NCBI RefSeq assembly: GCF_014884965.1
Contig: NZ_JABTBO010000001.1
Coordinates: 62,001-126,000 of the forward strand
Reading direction: 5' to 3'
Source: Spirabiliibacterium mucosae
Lineage (GTDB): Bacteria; Pseudomonadota; Gammaproteobacteria; Enterobacterales; Pasteurellaceae
Length of the DNA: 64,000 nucleotides
Shown in pieces: positions 41,606-51,572 of the stretch; positions within the stretch are counted from its first letter, which is position 1; every line of letters starts with the position of its first letter. Below the pieces are notes generated by a model. It was not told the DNA's origin. It worked only from the letters and a program-made list of their open reading frames with translations, and did no database searches. The position numbers and the translations under genes are program-made.

Positions 41606-43399
41606 TTAGTCCTTACCAACATGTAAAATCGCCAAAAACGCCTCTTGTGGCACCTCAACGTTACCGAGGGATTTCATCCGTTTTTTACCCTCTTTTTGTT
41701 TTTGCAGCAGTTTTTTCTTACGGCTGACATCACCGCCATAACATTTCGCCAGCACGTTTTTACGCAGCTGTTTCACCGTTGAGCGCGCAATAATATGGTT
41801 GCCAATCGCCGCTTGAATGGCGATATCAAATTGCTGGCGCGGAATCAGCTCTTTCATTTTTTCCACCAGCTCACGCCCGCGATACGGCGCGTTGTCTTTG
41901 TGCACAATCAGCGCCAGCGCATCCACGCGATCGCCATTGATCATAATATCCACCCGCACCATGTCAGCGGCTTGGAAACGCTTAAAGCCATAATCAAGGG
42001 AGGCATAGCCGCGTGAGGTGGATTTTAAGCGGTCGAAGAAATCCAGCACCACTTCACCGAGCGGAATCTCATAGGTCAGCGCCACTTGGTTGCCGTGGTA
42101 GACCATGTTGGTCTGCACGCCGCGTTTTTCCACGCACAAGGTGATTACATTGCCGAGGTAATCCTGCGGCACCAAAATATTACACTCTGCAATCGGCTCG
42201 CGAATTTCAGCGATGTTGTTCAGCGGCGGCAATTTTGCCGGGCTGTCCACGTACTCCACCGTGTTGTCGGTGAGCTGCACTTCATAAATTACCGTTGGTG
42301 CGGTGGTGATCAAATCCAGGTTATACTCACGCTCCAACCGCTCTTGGATAATTTCCATGTGCAGCAAGCCCAAAAAGCCGCAACGGAAGCCAAAGCCAAG
42401 TGCGGTCGAGTTTTCAGGCTCATAGAACAGCGAGGCATCGTTAAGGCTCAATTTGCCCAGCGCATCACGAAATGATTCATAATCATCCGAGCTGACAGGG
42501 AAGAGGCCGGCGTAAACCTGCGGTTTGACCTTTTTAAAGCCTGGCAGCGGTGCGCTGGCAGGGTTGTGTTGCAGCGTGAGGGTATCCCCCACTGGCGCAC
42601 CCAAAATATCTTTAATGCCGCAAACAATCCAGCCCACTTCACCGCACTTTAACTCTGTGGTGTCGAGTTGTTTCGGGGTGAAAATACCCAAACGGTCCAC
42701 GCCATAGGCAATGCCCGTGCTCATCACTTTGATTTTATCGCCTTTTTTCAGCGTGCCGTTTTTAATCCGCACCAATGACACCACGCCTAAGTAGTTGTCA
42801 AACCACGAGTCGATAATCAACGCTTGCAGTGGCGCGTCGGGGTCGCCTTGTGGCGCGGGGATGCGCTTAACAATCTCTTCGAGCACGTCATCAATGCCCA
42901 CGCCTGTCTTGGCCGAGCAGCGCACCGCGTCAATGGCATCAATGCCAACGATATCTTCAATCTCTTCCGCCACGCGCTCAGGCTCAGCGGCCGGCAGGTC
43001 GATTTTGTTTAAAATCGGCACCACTTCGAGATCCATTTCGATGGCGGTGTAACAGTTGGCTAGCGTTTGCGCCTCAACCCCTTGGCCAGCGTCCACCACC
43101 AACAGCGCGCCTTCACAGGCGGCCAGCGAGCGGGAAACTTCATACGAAAAATCCACATGCCCTGGGGTGTCGATAAAATTCAATTGATAGGTTTCACCGT
43201 CTTTTGCGGTGTAATTGAGCGTGACACTTTGTGCTTTAATGGTTATCCCGCGCTCACGCTCCAAATCCATCGAATCCAGCACCTGTGCGGCCATTTCACG
43301 GTCAGACAGCCCACCACAGGTTTGAATCAAACGGTCAGACAAGGTTGACTTGCCATGGTCGATATGGGCGATAATCGAAAAGTTACGAATGTTGTTCAT
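41606..43399 (-). CDS. lepA: Elongation factor 4 (LepA)
   Basis: Product of 597 residues, standard length. G1 AHIDHGKST (11-19), switch [18 protein letters not shown] and NKIDLPAA are all present. Domain II, the elongation-factor-G-like domains and the LepA-specific C-terminal domain with [20 protein letters not shown] (cited by [17 protein letters not shown]) follow. It acts on ribosomes in translation initiation or elongation quality under stress. It is the promoter-proximal gene of lepA-lepB-rnc-era. Confidence 0.98.
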   Translation of the reverse strand: MNNIRNFSIIAHIDHGKSTLSDRLIQTCGGLSDREMAAQVLDSMDLERERGITIKAQSVTLNYTAKDGETYQLNFIDTPGHVDFSYEVSRSLAACEGALLVVDAGQGVEAQTLANCYTAIEMDLEVVPILNKIDLPAAEPERVAEEIEDIVGIDAIDAVRCSAKTGVGIDDVLEEIVKRIPAPQGDPDAPLQALIIDSWFDNYLGVVSLVRIKNGTLKKGDKIKVMSTGIAYGVDRLGIFTPKQLDTTELKCGEVGWIVCGIKDILGAPVGDTLTLQHNPASAPLPGFKKVKPQVYAGLFPVSSDDYESFRDALGKLSLNDASLFYEPENSTALGFGFRCGFLGLLHMEIIQERLEREYNLDLITTAPTVIYEVQLTDNTVEYVDSPAKLPPLNNIAEIREPIAECNILVPQDYLGNVITLCVEKRGVQTNMVYHGNQVALTYEIPLGEVVLDFFDRLKSTSRGYASLDYGFKRFQAADMVRVDIMINGDRVDALALIVHKDNAPYRGRELVEKMKELIPRQQFDIAIQAAIGNHIIARSTVKQLRKNVLAKCYGGDVSRKKKLLQKQKEGKKRMKSLGNVEVPQEAFLAILHVGKD

Positions 43400-43515
43400 C
43401 TACAAAAAGGCTCTCTTAGCAGTCTTTTTTATCACAAAAATTAATTGTCGGATTGTACCGCAATATTGCCCCAACGGCTAGATTTTCCGCTTTTTTTACG
43501 ATGTTGCTCGTAAAA

Positions 43516-43542
43516 CAAAAAGTGCGGTCGAACCGCACTTTC
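43516..43542 (-). terminator. Uptake-sequence terminator after gabD
   Basis: AAAAGTGCGGT-CGA-ACCGCACTTT lies two bases after the minus-strand gabD stop; on that strand it continues into TTTTGTTTT. Confidence 0.82.
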
Positions 43543-43544
43543 CG

Positions 43545-44998
43545 TCACACTTTCAAACAAACGTATTTCCATTCCATAAATTCATCCAAGCCTTGACGCG
43601 CGCCCTCTCGCCCAATGCCTGATTGCTTCACGCCACCAAATGGCGCCACCTCGGTGGAAATCAGCCCTTCGTTAACGCCCACCAAGCCGTACTCCAGCGC
43701 CTCGCTCACCCGCCAAATGCGCGCGTAATCTTTCGTGAAGAAATAAGCCGCCAAGCCAAACTCCGTGTCATTGGCCATGTCGATGACCTCTTGCTCATCG
43801 TCAAAGGCAAAAATCGGCGCCAATGGCGCGAAGGTTTCTTCTTTCGCCACTTTCATCGCCTGCGTCACGCCAGAGAGCACCGTTGGCTCAAAGAAAGTCT
43901 GCCCGCGTGCATGGCGCTGCCCGCCACAATGCAGCTCAGCGCCTTGGCTTAGGGCATCTTGAATGTGATCTTCTACCTTTTCCAGCGCGCTGTCGCTAAT
44001 CAAAGGGCCGACGTCCACGCCGTCTTCAAAGGCCTCGCCCACACGCAGCGACTGCACTTTTTGTGCAAATTTTTCAGCAAATTGCGGCAAAATGCCGCGC
44101 TGAACATAAATTCGATTGGTACACACGCAGGTTTGCCCCGCGTTGCGGAATTTCGACGCCAGCACGCCGTCCACCGCGTTATCAAGATCGGCGTCCTCAA
44201 ACACAATCGCCGGCGCATTGCCGCCCAGCTCGAGGGCGACCTTTTTCACCGTGCTGGCGCATTGTTCCATCAAAATTTTGCCCACGCGGGTGGAGCCGGT
44301 GAAGGTGAGTTTGTGCACATCAGGGTGCTCGCTCAACACCTTGCCCACTTCGGCGGAGTGAGTGCTCGGCAGCACGTTAAACACGCCTTGAGGAATACCA
44401 ACCTCATGCGCCAATTGCGCCAACGCCAAGGCAGACAGCGGCGTTTCTTGCGCGGGTTTCAGCACCATGGTGCAGCCCGCCGCCAAGGCAGGGGCGGCTT
44501 TGCGGGTGATCATCGCATTCGGGAAGTTCCACGGTGTAATTGCCGCCACCACTCCAATTGGTTGCTTGAGCACCAAAATGCGGCGATCGGCCTTATCCTG
44601 CGGGACAATCTCGCCATAAGCGCGCTTGCCCTCTTCGGCAAACCACTTGATAAAACTCGCGCCATAGGCAATCTCGCCCATGCTCTCTTGCAGCGGCTTG
44701 CCTTGCTCAAGGCTGAGCAACGCGGCAAGCTCGTTTTGCTTGGCCATCACCGCATCATGCCACGCCATCAAATAATCCGACCGCACTTTGGCTGTCAGCG
44801 CCGCCCACGCTTTTTGCGCCGCCTTGGCGCTGGCGATCGCTTTTTTCGCGTCTGCCACTGTGCAATCACTCACCTGCGCAATCACCTCCCCCGTGGCGGG
44901 GTTGCGCACCGCAAAGCGTGCCCCATCACTGGCTTGGACAAACGCACCGTTAATGTAACCTTCACTTTTTAAAATGTTTGATCAATTTGTTTTTTCAT
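43545..44998 (-). CDS. gabD: NAD(P)-dependent succinate-semialdehyde dehydrogenase, probable frameshift near start
   Basis: Aldehyde dehydrogenase family protein; the uninterrupted frame covers 454 residues from GTG 44909. Motifs are AITPWNFPNAMITRK, the catalytic Glu in LELGGN, the catalytic Cys in GQTCVCTNR and FGLAAYFFTKD, with the overall GabD pattern. A better start is ATG 44998 with AAAGGAG upstream, giving MKKQIDQTF and then the family-like KSEGYINGAFV. Joining the two requires one more A in the A4 run at 44971-44974, for a total of 484 residues (E. coli 482). It oxidises succinate semialdehyde to succinate. No gabT or permease gene is adjacent. Confidence 0.88.
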
Positions 44999-45109
44999 AA
45001 ACGCTCCTTTTTAAACACCCCCAGTGTACACCATCAACCCACAATTGCGAATCCATCAGCCACAATTGCAGATTTGGTGAGCGGGGGGAAATAATTTACT
45101 ATTGCAAAT

Positions 45110-45128
45110 AATAATTAATATCATTATC
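45110..45128 (+). promoter_or_regulatory. Fur box upstream of the haem-type uptake locus
   Basis: The complement GATAATGATATTAATTATT matches the 19-base Fur consensus at 16 positions. It overlaps a possible promoter (TTGCAA at 45103-45108, TATCAT at 45125-45130) and lies 43 bases before the lipoprotein start. This predicts iron repression of the three-gene locus. Confidence 0.75.
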
Positions 45129-45170
45129 ATTGGAAAAATTTATCGTTGTGAAATAACCTAGGAACCCTTT

Positions 45171-46092
45171 ATGCAAAAAATATGCAGCATTTTCTGTCGT
45201 TTCGCTTTCACTGGCTGTGGTGGCATGTTCAGGCGGTAGCGATGTCAGCGCGCCCACCGCGGTGGCTGACATTCCAACGGCCAAGGCATTTACACAAAAA
45301 CAACGGTTAACGCCTGTCCACACCGTTGCACCAAAGCAAGGCAAGATTTTTTATATTCAATCGGATTTTAGCAAAGACTTTTCATACGAAAACGCGGAAG
45401 GTTTCGCCTACCAAGCACCCGATGGCAAAATTTATCGGTTCACCACTTTTGCCACTATGATTGTGCCATCTGGCTTTTACGGCAAATCCCTGGCCATGCG
45501 CACCAAACACACCACCCAGGCGCTGGATAACGGCGGGCAAATTTTTGTGTGTTGTGAAGGCAGCCCCAACAGCACTAGCTTCCCAGCCATGAACACAGGC
45601 AGTGACTTCCGCTACGGCGTTTACGTCTCTCCGCAAGGCGAGACTGACTTTTTTGTTGGTGGCAAACTCGCGGATAAAGAGAAATTCAACGCCTGGGCTG
45701 AAAAAGGCCGCGCGAGCTATGAAGTGCTCGGCGTGCGCTATCGCAACAATGCGCCTGTCACCTCTGCCTACACGCCAGCTGGCGAATACAACAAAGATGA
45801 AGTCAAAGTGCGGTCTGTGTTGGTGGCGGATTTTGACCAGAAAAAGCTCGAAGGCAAAATCGTCGGCAACAAGGATTTTGGCGGGGATATCAACTTCAAT
45901 GATGTCGCCATTAAAGACAACACCTTTGCAGGCAAAGTGGAATCTGAAGGGCAACAAGGCCGAGTTGATGGCGCATTTTTTGGCAACACCGCGTGGGGCT
46001 CGTTCCATGTGGGGGACAAAATTGGCGGCAAGGCGGAATTTGATAACAAAACATTGAACGCCGCCTTTGGTGGCGCGCAAGTGGATAAATGA
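45171..46092 (+). pseudogene. HpuA/TbpB-like surface lipoprotein, frameshifted in signal peptide
   Basis: From ATG 45171 the frame fails after the A6 run at 45175-45180. With five A it reads MQKYAAFSVV, a hydrophobic core and lipobox LAVVAC, giving a lipoprotein of about 306 residues. The downstream frame is intact to TGA. The C-terminal half has the transferrin-binding-protein-type beta-barrel pattern: VLVADFDQKKLEGKIVGN, INFNDVAIKDNTFAGKV, GRVDGAFFGNTAWGSF and a final AAFGGAQ. Such lipoproteins (HpuA, TbpB) sit on the cell surface and pass a host iron protein to the TonB receptor encoded next door. The ligand is unproven; the receptor type suggests haemoglobin. The A-run could also be phase-variable. 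Confidence 0.8.
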
Positions 46093-46100
46093 GGTTGACC

Positions 46101-48497
46101 ATGCAAAAACGATTTTCATTATCTGTAATTAGCACCGCACTTTTGGTAGCACTCACCGCCCACGCCGATGAGCAACTCGACACCATTGTGGTGCAAGGCG
46201 AGCAAAATAAACAGGCCGAATAACTCACAGAAAAACTCGGTGAAGTGTCCACCACGCGCGCACAGCTTGACCGCACTTTAAGCCAAGATATTCACGACAT
46301 GGTGCGCTATAACCCCAGTGTGAGCGTAGTGGAAGGCGGCCGCGCGGGTTCAAACGGCTTTAGCATTCGCGGGGTGGATAAAGACCGCGTTGCTATTAAC
46401 GTGGACGGCTTGCCGCAGGCGGAAAGCCGCTCATCGAGTGCCTTCCAAGAGTTGTTTGGCGCTTATGGCAATTTCAATGCCAACCGCAATGCCGCGGAGC
46501 TTGAAAACATCAGCACAATCACCATCAAAAAAGGCGCCGATTCGCTGGCCTCTGGCAGCGGTGCGTTAGGTGGTGCGGTGAATTACGAAACCAAAAAAGC
46601 GCAAGATTTCTTGCAAGACAAGCCCTACTACCTCAGCGCAAAAGGCGCCTACAGTGGTAAAAACCGTGAGTGGATGCGCAGTGTGACCGCCGCGGGGCAA
46701 TACAACGGCTTTGATGCCCTCGCCGTGTTAACCCGTCGCGATGGGCATGAGGTGAAAAACCATGATAACGCCGGCGTTGCGCCATTAAAATCACCCGATC
46801 GCGTCTATGATCCAACCGGTGGCAGTGGCCATTATGGTGCAGTGGGCAAAGTGCGCGGCGAGCCAGACCCACAAGATTATATGGCAAAAAGTGGCTTGGT
46901 ACGCCTAGGCTACCGCTTTAACGCCCAGCATTATCTCAACGCGATGTTTGAAGATTATCGCAAAGACAGCTATACCAAAGAATATTCCAATTTGTGGACG
47001 GCCGACTGGCAAGGAAATCCAAGCAATGAGCTGCGTAAGCGCAACGATGTCAGCTACCGCCAGCGCTATGGCATTGAATATGAAAACACGTTAGAAAACG
47101 GCCCGTGGGATACCTTAAAACTCACGTTTAATCACCAGCAAATCAACATGGACACCATGAGCTGGGATATGGCCGAAGACATCAGCAAGAGCCAAAGTGG
47201 CATCAACAGTGAGGTTTACTACATTTATCGCAGCATCAAGCAAACCCTTGACCAAGCGCGGCTGACCACCGAAAAACTGCTCGCCTTTGACAATTGGCTG
47301 TGGCAAATCAAAACGGGCATCAGCGCTGGGCGCTCGCGCAATGAAAATGAAAATTTCTCGTACTTTGTGCGGATGTTTGATACCAATATCAAAACCACCA
47401 ACACAGGCGAAGAGGAATTTTTGATTGAAGCAAAATCCAACAATCGCAGCCTGTTTTGGGATAACACATTCCTAATTGGTGAAAAACTCAAACTCAATGC
47501 CGGCATCCGCTATGATTGGATTAAAAGCCAGCCGCTGGCCAACGACAAATTCATCACCGCGATGGCGGATCTCAATTTGCTCAACCGCCAGGCAAAATTC
47601 CAAGCACTTAGCCAAGGGTTGTCGTTTAGCTATCAGCTGCCTGCGGGCTTTAACTTGCTGGGCAAATACAGCTCAGGCTTTCGTGCGCCCACCACCGATG
47701 AAATCTGGTTCAACTTCCCTCACCCTGATTTTTATGTCAAAGCCAACCCTGAGCTTAAAGCAGAAAAATCACACAACCTTGAGCTAGGTCTTGCTCATCA
47801 AAGTGAATGGGGTTTTGGGCAGCTTTCAGGCTTTTATACCCGCTACAATAACTTTATTGATTTTGCTTATCTCGGCAAACAAGCGGTGCCGTTTTGGGAC
47901 CCCGTCAATAAAAACTGGCGTAACGAAGACGCCCCTGCGTATCAAAACATCAACCGCCGCAAGGCTGAAGTGGCGGGCATAGAGTTCAATGGCCGTTTGG
48001 AATTATCAAACATCGGTGCGCCACAAGGGCTTTATACCGCACTGAATGCCAGCTATACAAAAGGCCGCCAGCTGCACGATTCAGGCGTGTATATTCCGCT
48101 CAATGAGCTAGATCCATTTTCGGGCACATTCGCTCTGGGTTATCAACAGCCTGAAGACAAATGGAGCTTGGCCGCGCACATCACCTACACTGCTGGCAAA
48201 AAACCGCAAGACACCTTCCACAGTGACAGTGACGTGTATAAACCATGGCCCTATGCCACTCATTCACGCCATTACACTACGGTTGATCTCAACGGGCACT
48301 ACAAGCTCAATAAATACCTCACCGTGCGAGCAGGCGTGTTTAACCTATTTAATCAGCGTTATTACACCTGGAATGCGCTGCGTAGCATTCGTGAGTTTGG
48401 CACCGTCAACCGCGTTGACAACAAAACCCACGCAGGCATCGGCCGCTTTAGTGCCCCTGGGCGTTATTTCAGCTTTATGATTGAAGCGACTTTCTAA
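46101..48497 (+). pseudogene. TonB-dependent haemoglobin/haem-type receptor with in-frame stop
   Basis: About 798 codons in one frame. ATG 46101 gives a signal peptide ending at TAHA, then a TonB box DTIVVQGE. Codon 41 is TAA (46221-46223); from codon 49 the frame is open to 48497. The plug has RYNPSVSVVEG, FSIRGVDKDRVAINVDGLPQ and GSGALGGAVNYETK. The barrel contains the FRAPTTDEIWFNFPHP region and ends in a terminal Phe. This pattern is that of the haemoglobin/transferrin/lactoferrin receptor family (HpuB, HgbA). It would import haem or iron through the outer membrane using TonB energy. A substitution at one codon would restore it. It lies eight bases after the lipoprotein gene. Confidence 0.87.
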
Positions 48498-48518
48498 CCA
48501 CAACCTTAAGGAGTAGAG

Positions 48519-49820
48519 ATGTTTAATTTACCGAAAAAAACCGCACTTTGTATTCTCGTTGCCCTAGGCGCAACGGGCTGCTTGTCCACAAGCAATGATC
48601 AGCCACAACCGAAAGAGCCGATTAACACCAGCGCACAAAAACAAACGCGGATAAAAAACCCGCGAGCAACAGTCAAAATAATCAAAGTGCGGTTGATCAA
48701 GGCTCCACCACACAAGAGGAAAAAAACCTGCCGCGCCTGCCGATGAGGCCAAAAACCAGCAGAGCCGACAAAACCGGCTGAACCTGAAAAACCAGCCGAG
48801 CCTGAAAAACCGGCTGAACCTGAAAAACCTGCAGAACCTGAAAAACCTGCCGAGCCCACAAAACCTGCAGAACCTGAAAAACCTGCCGAGCCCGCAAAAC
48901 CAGCTGAACCCGCAAAACCTGCAGAACCTGAAAAACCTGCCGAGCCCGCAAAACCAGCTGAACCCGCAAAACCTGCAGAACCTGAAAAACCTGCCGAGCC
49001 AATAAATCCAGCCCAACCTGAGCCGCCAGTCGAGCCTGCCAAACCAGCAGAACCGATCGCGCCACCAGCGGGTGAAAAAACTGAAGCACAAATCACCGCT
49101 GAGAAAATTGAGGCCTTTAATCAACGCAATTACCAAGATTCAGCTAAATCGTTGCAAGCCCAAAATTATGATGGCGAAGAGCGTTACTATACGGCAGACG
49201 TCAATGTTGTCATGGGGGATGGCGCTTCGCTCAATGTTGAAAACGAGGAAGGCTTTGTCAATTTACCATTGGGTGATTTTACTTTACCAACGCATGGTGT
49301 TGGTAACTTACGCAAAACAGAGTATGGTTACAACAATATTTATTCGACCATCATTTTTGCCGACTTTGATGCTCGCACCGCTTCAGACATTTATGGTACA
49401 CCGCTCGATGACATCAATGCGCTACCACAAGAAGGTTCTGCAAAATATTACGGAACAATCAAAGGCGCTAATGCGCTGAACGGTAATGTTATCTTAAATA
49501 CCGATTTTGCCGAAAAAACAGTGGAAGGCAAAATTACCGATCTTAAAGATGCCAAAAGTTCGGTTAGTGATATTACACTTGAAAAATCGAAGATAGAGAC
49601 AGCAATGAATGATTGGACTTATGAAGATGAGGTTGTCTTTAGAGGTAAAGCCACTGGCGGCAAATCTGAGTGGAAAGACTTAACCTATGAAGGTCATTTC
49701 TACGGACCAAGTGGCGAAGAAGCCGCAGGTACTCTAAAAATGGCTGATCCAATATACCCTAGCAGCCCTATCAAACAATCTGTAGCGGTATTCACCACCA
49801 CTCGCGACGAGCAAAAATAA
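48519..49820 (+). pseudogene. Surface lipoprotein with PAEPxK repeats, multiply frameshifted
   Basis: ATG 48519 gives a lipoprotein signal MFNLPKKTALCILVAL with lipobox GATGC. The frame then needs three added bases to stay open, most simply in the A5 run at 48637-48641, the A7 run at 48720-48726 and the A5 run at 48751-48755. The joined product is about 434 residues: signal, a polar linker, about 14 PAEP(E/T/A)K hexapeptides, then an intact 240-residue C-terminal domain starting near QITAEKIEAFNQRNYQ. That domain has alternating strands with IIFADFDARTAS, VILNTDFAEKTVEGKI and EGHFYGPSGEEAAGTL, resembling the TbpB/factor H-binding-protein barrel. The linker may hold the barrel away from the membrane. 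Ligand unknown. Confidence 0.75.
48756..49007 (+). repeat. 18-bp tandem repeat encoding PAEP(E/T/A)K
   Basis: About 14 imperfect copies of an 18-base unit (of the type CCTGAAAAACCTGCCGAG). Two copies of a 54-base higher-order unit (three hexapeptides, E-A-A pattern) lie next to each other with no visible difference. Copy number is likely to vary between strains through slippage or unequal crossing-over. Confidence 0.92.
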
Positions 49821-49833
49821 CCGCACTTTGCTC

Positions 49834-49864
49834 AAAACCGCACTTTTAAAGTGCGGTTTTTTTT
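49834..49864. terminator. Double uptake-sequence terminator after the lipoprotein gene
   Basis: AAAACCGCACTTT-T-AAAGTGCGGTTTT followed by TTTT is an almost perfect palindrome. A third uptake sequence begins at 49820. It lies between the convergent lipoprotein gene and yicC and can serve both. Confidence 0.83.
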
Positions 49865-49872
49865 CGGTTTTA

Positions 49873-50736
49873 TCACTCAATATTCTGAATTTGCTCGCGC
49901 ATTTGTTCAATGAGGACTTTGAGTTCAACGGCGGCGTTGGTGATGTCGGGGTTGATGGATTTTGAGGCCAAGGTGTTGGACTCGCGGTTGAGCTCTTGCA
50001 TCATGAAATCCAGCCGGCGGCCGACTGCGCCGCCTTTTTGCACGATGTTGAGCGTTTCTTGCACGTGCATATTCAAGCGATCCAGCTCCTCGGCTACGTC
50101 AATTTTCTGCGCCAGCAGCACCATTTCTTGTTCCAATCGCTGCGGGTCGGCTTGCAGTTGAATGTCGTCGAAGCGTTGTTGCAGCTTGGCGCGTTGCCAT
50201 TGCAGAATATCAGGCATTTGGGCGCGCACTTTGGCGGCCTCGGCGCTGATGGCGTGCAGGCGGCTTTCAATCACGCTGCGCAACTTCTCACCTTCGCGGG
50301 CGCGGGCGGCAACAAAATCGTTGAGCAGCGCATCATAGCCCGCCAACAAATCTTGACTGATTTGGTCAATGTCTTGCTCGGGCGTTTCCACCACACCCGG
50401 GTAGCGCAGCACGTCCATCAGGTTGATTTGCCCCTCGCCCGCTTGCGTTTTGACCCATTGCAGCGCCTGCACCACTTGGCTGGCAAGGGCTTGGTTGAGT
50501 TGCAGCTCAACCGCACTTTGGTTTTTAAGTTCAACACGCAAGCTGCACTCCACCTTGCCACGGGTGATGCGTTGGCGCAGCGTTTCGCGCAGCGTGTTTT
50601 CTAGCGCGCGGAAGGCCTCAGGTAGGCGGAAAAAGTTTTCTAAAAAGCGTTGGTTTACGGAGCGAATCTCCCACACGGCGCTGCCCCAGTTATGTTGCAG
50701 CTCAATGCGTGAAAAGCCCGTCATACTATAAATCAT
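49873..50736 (-). CDS. yicC: YicC family endoribonuclease-like protein
   Basis: Product of 287 residues from ATG 50736 with GGAG upstream. It starts MIYSMTGFSRIE and contains WEIRSVNQRFLE, RGKVECSLRV and the C-terminal GGAVGRRLDFMMQELNRESNT (cited by GRRLDFMMQELNRE) plus a final EKxR-type KVLIEQMREQIQNIE; these are YicC/YloC family marks. Members have been described as metal-dependent endoribonucleases. The gene is divergent from rph, an arrangement conserved in gammaproteobacteria. Confidence 0.93.
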   Translation of the reverse strand: MIYSMTGFSRIELQHNWGSAVWEIRSVNQRFLENFFRLPEAFRALENTLRETLRQRITRGKVECSLRVELKNQSAVELQLNQALASQVVQALQWVKTQAGEGQINLMDVLRYPGVVETPEQDIDQISQDLLAGYDALLNDFVAARAREGEKLRSVIESRLHAISAEAAKVRAQMPDILQWQRAKLQQRFDDIQLQADPQRLEQEMVLLAQKIDVAEELDRLNMHVQETLNIVQKGGAVGRRLDFMMQELNRESNTLASKSINPDITNAAVELKVLIEQMREQIQNIE

Positions 50737-50851
50737 GGTCACTCCTTTACGGTGGCGGTTTTGTTCATTGTACTGATAATTTCGCACGCTGTCAGTGGCG
50801 AATGTGGTTTGACGTGGTAGAATAGAGCAAATTTTGTTTCAGGAGAGTGCC

Positions 50852-51572
50852 ATGCGCCCAAATAATCGAGAAAATCACGCCACCCGCCCCATTCAAATCA
50901 CCCGCCATTACACCAAACACGCCGAAGGCTCGGTGCTGGTCGCCTTTGGAGATACCAAAGTGTTGTGCAACGCCAGCATTGAAAACAGCGTGCCGCGCTT
51001 TTTAAAAGGCCAAGGCAAGGGGTGGATCACGGCGGAATACGGCATGTTGCCGCGCTCAACCAATGTCCGCATGCCGCGTGAGGCCGCCAAAGGCAAGCAA
51101 GGCGGGCGCACACTGGAAATTCAGCGTTTGATTGGCCGGGCACTGCGCGCAATGGTCGATCTCAACGCCCTCGGGGAGCGCACCATTACGGTTGATTGCG
51201 ACGTGATTCAAGCCGACGGCGGCACGCGCACCGCGGCCATCAGCGGCGCCTGCATTGCTGTGCATGATGCTATTCAAGGCTTAATCGACAACAACGAGCT
51301 GGCCTGCAGCCCGATTAAAGGCTTGATTGCCGCGATTTCGGTCGGCATTGTGGAGCAAACCGCACTTTGCGATTTGGAATATGTCGAAGACTCGAACGCT
51401 GAAACCGACATGAACGTGGTGATGAGCGAGGACGGGCGCATCATCGAAATTCAAGGCACCGCCGAGGGCGAGCCGTTTAGCTTTGACGAACTTGAGCAGC
51501 TGTTAACACTGGCTAAAGGCGGCATCGCGCACATTTTGAACGAACAAAGAGCAGCACTTGGGGGGGGAATAA
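50852..51572 (+). CDS. rph: Ribonuclease PH (frame runs on into pyrE as written)
   Basis: RNase PH of 239 residues if the G-run at 51560-51567 has seven G (stop TAA at 51570-51572, overlapping the pyrE ATG). With the eight G written here the frame continues without a stop into pyrE and ends at 51904. RNase PH motifs are [46 protein letters not shown] and [15 protein letters not shown]. It trims tRNA 3' ends by phosphorolysis. AGGAGA precedes the ATG. A fused RNase PH-PyrE product is not known to me, so a one-base excess is the simplest reading. Confidence 0.93.

Noticed and set aside
48756-49007. CRISPR-like array
   Set aside because: The 18-bp units are contiguous with no unique spacers and translate to a periodic hexapeptide.
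48564-49136. Long minus-strand frames rich in Gly-Ser-Ala or Phe-Arg repeats
   Set aside because: They are antisense readings of the PAEPxK repeat; the plus strand has a lipoprotein signal, ribosome site and a structured C-terminal domain.
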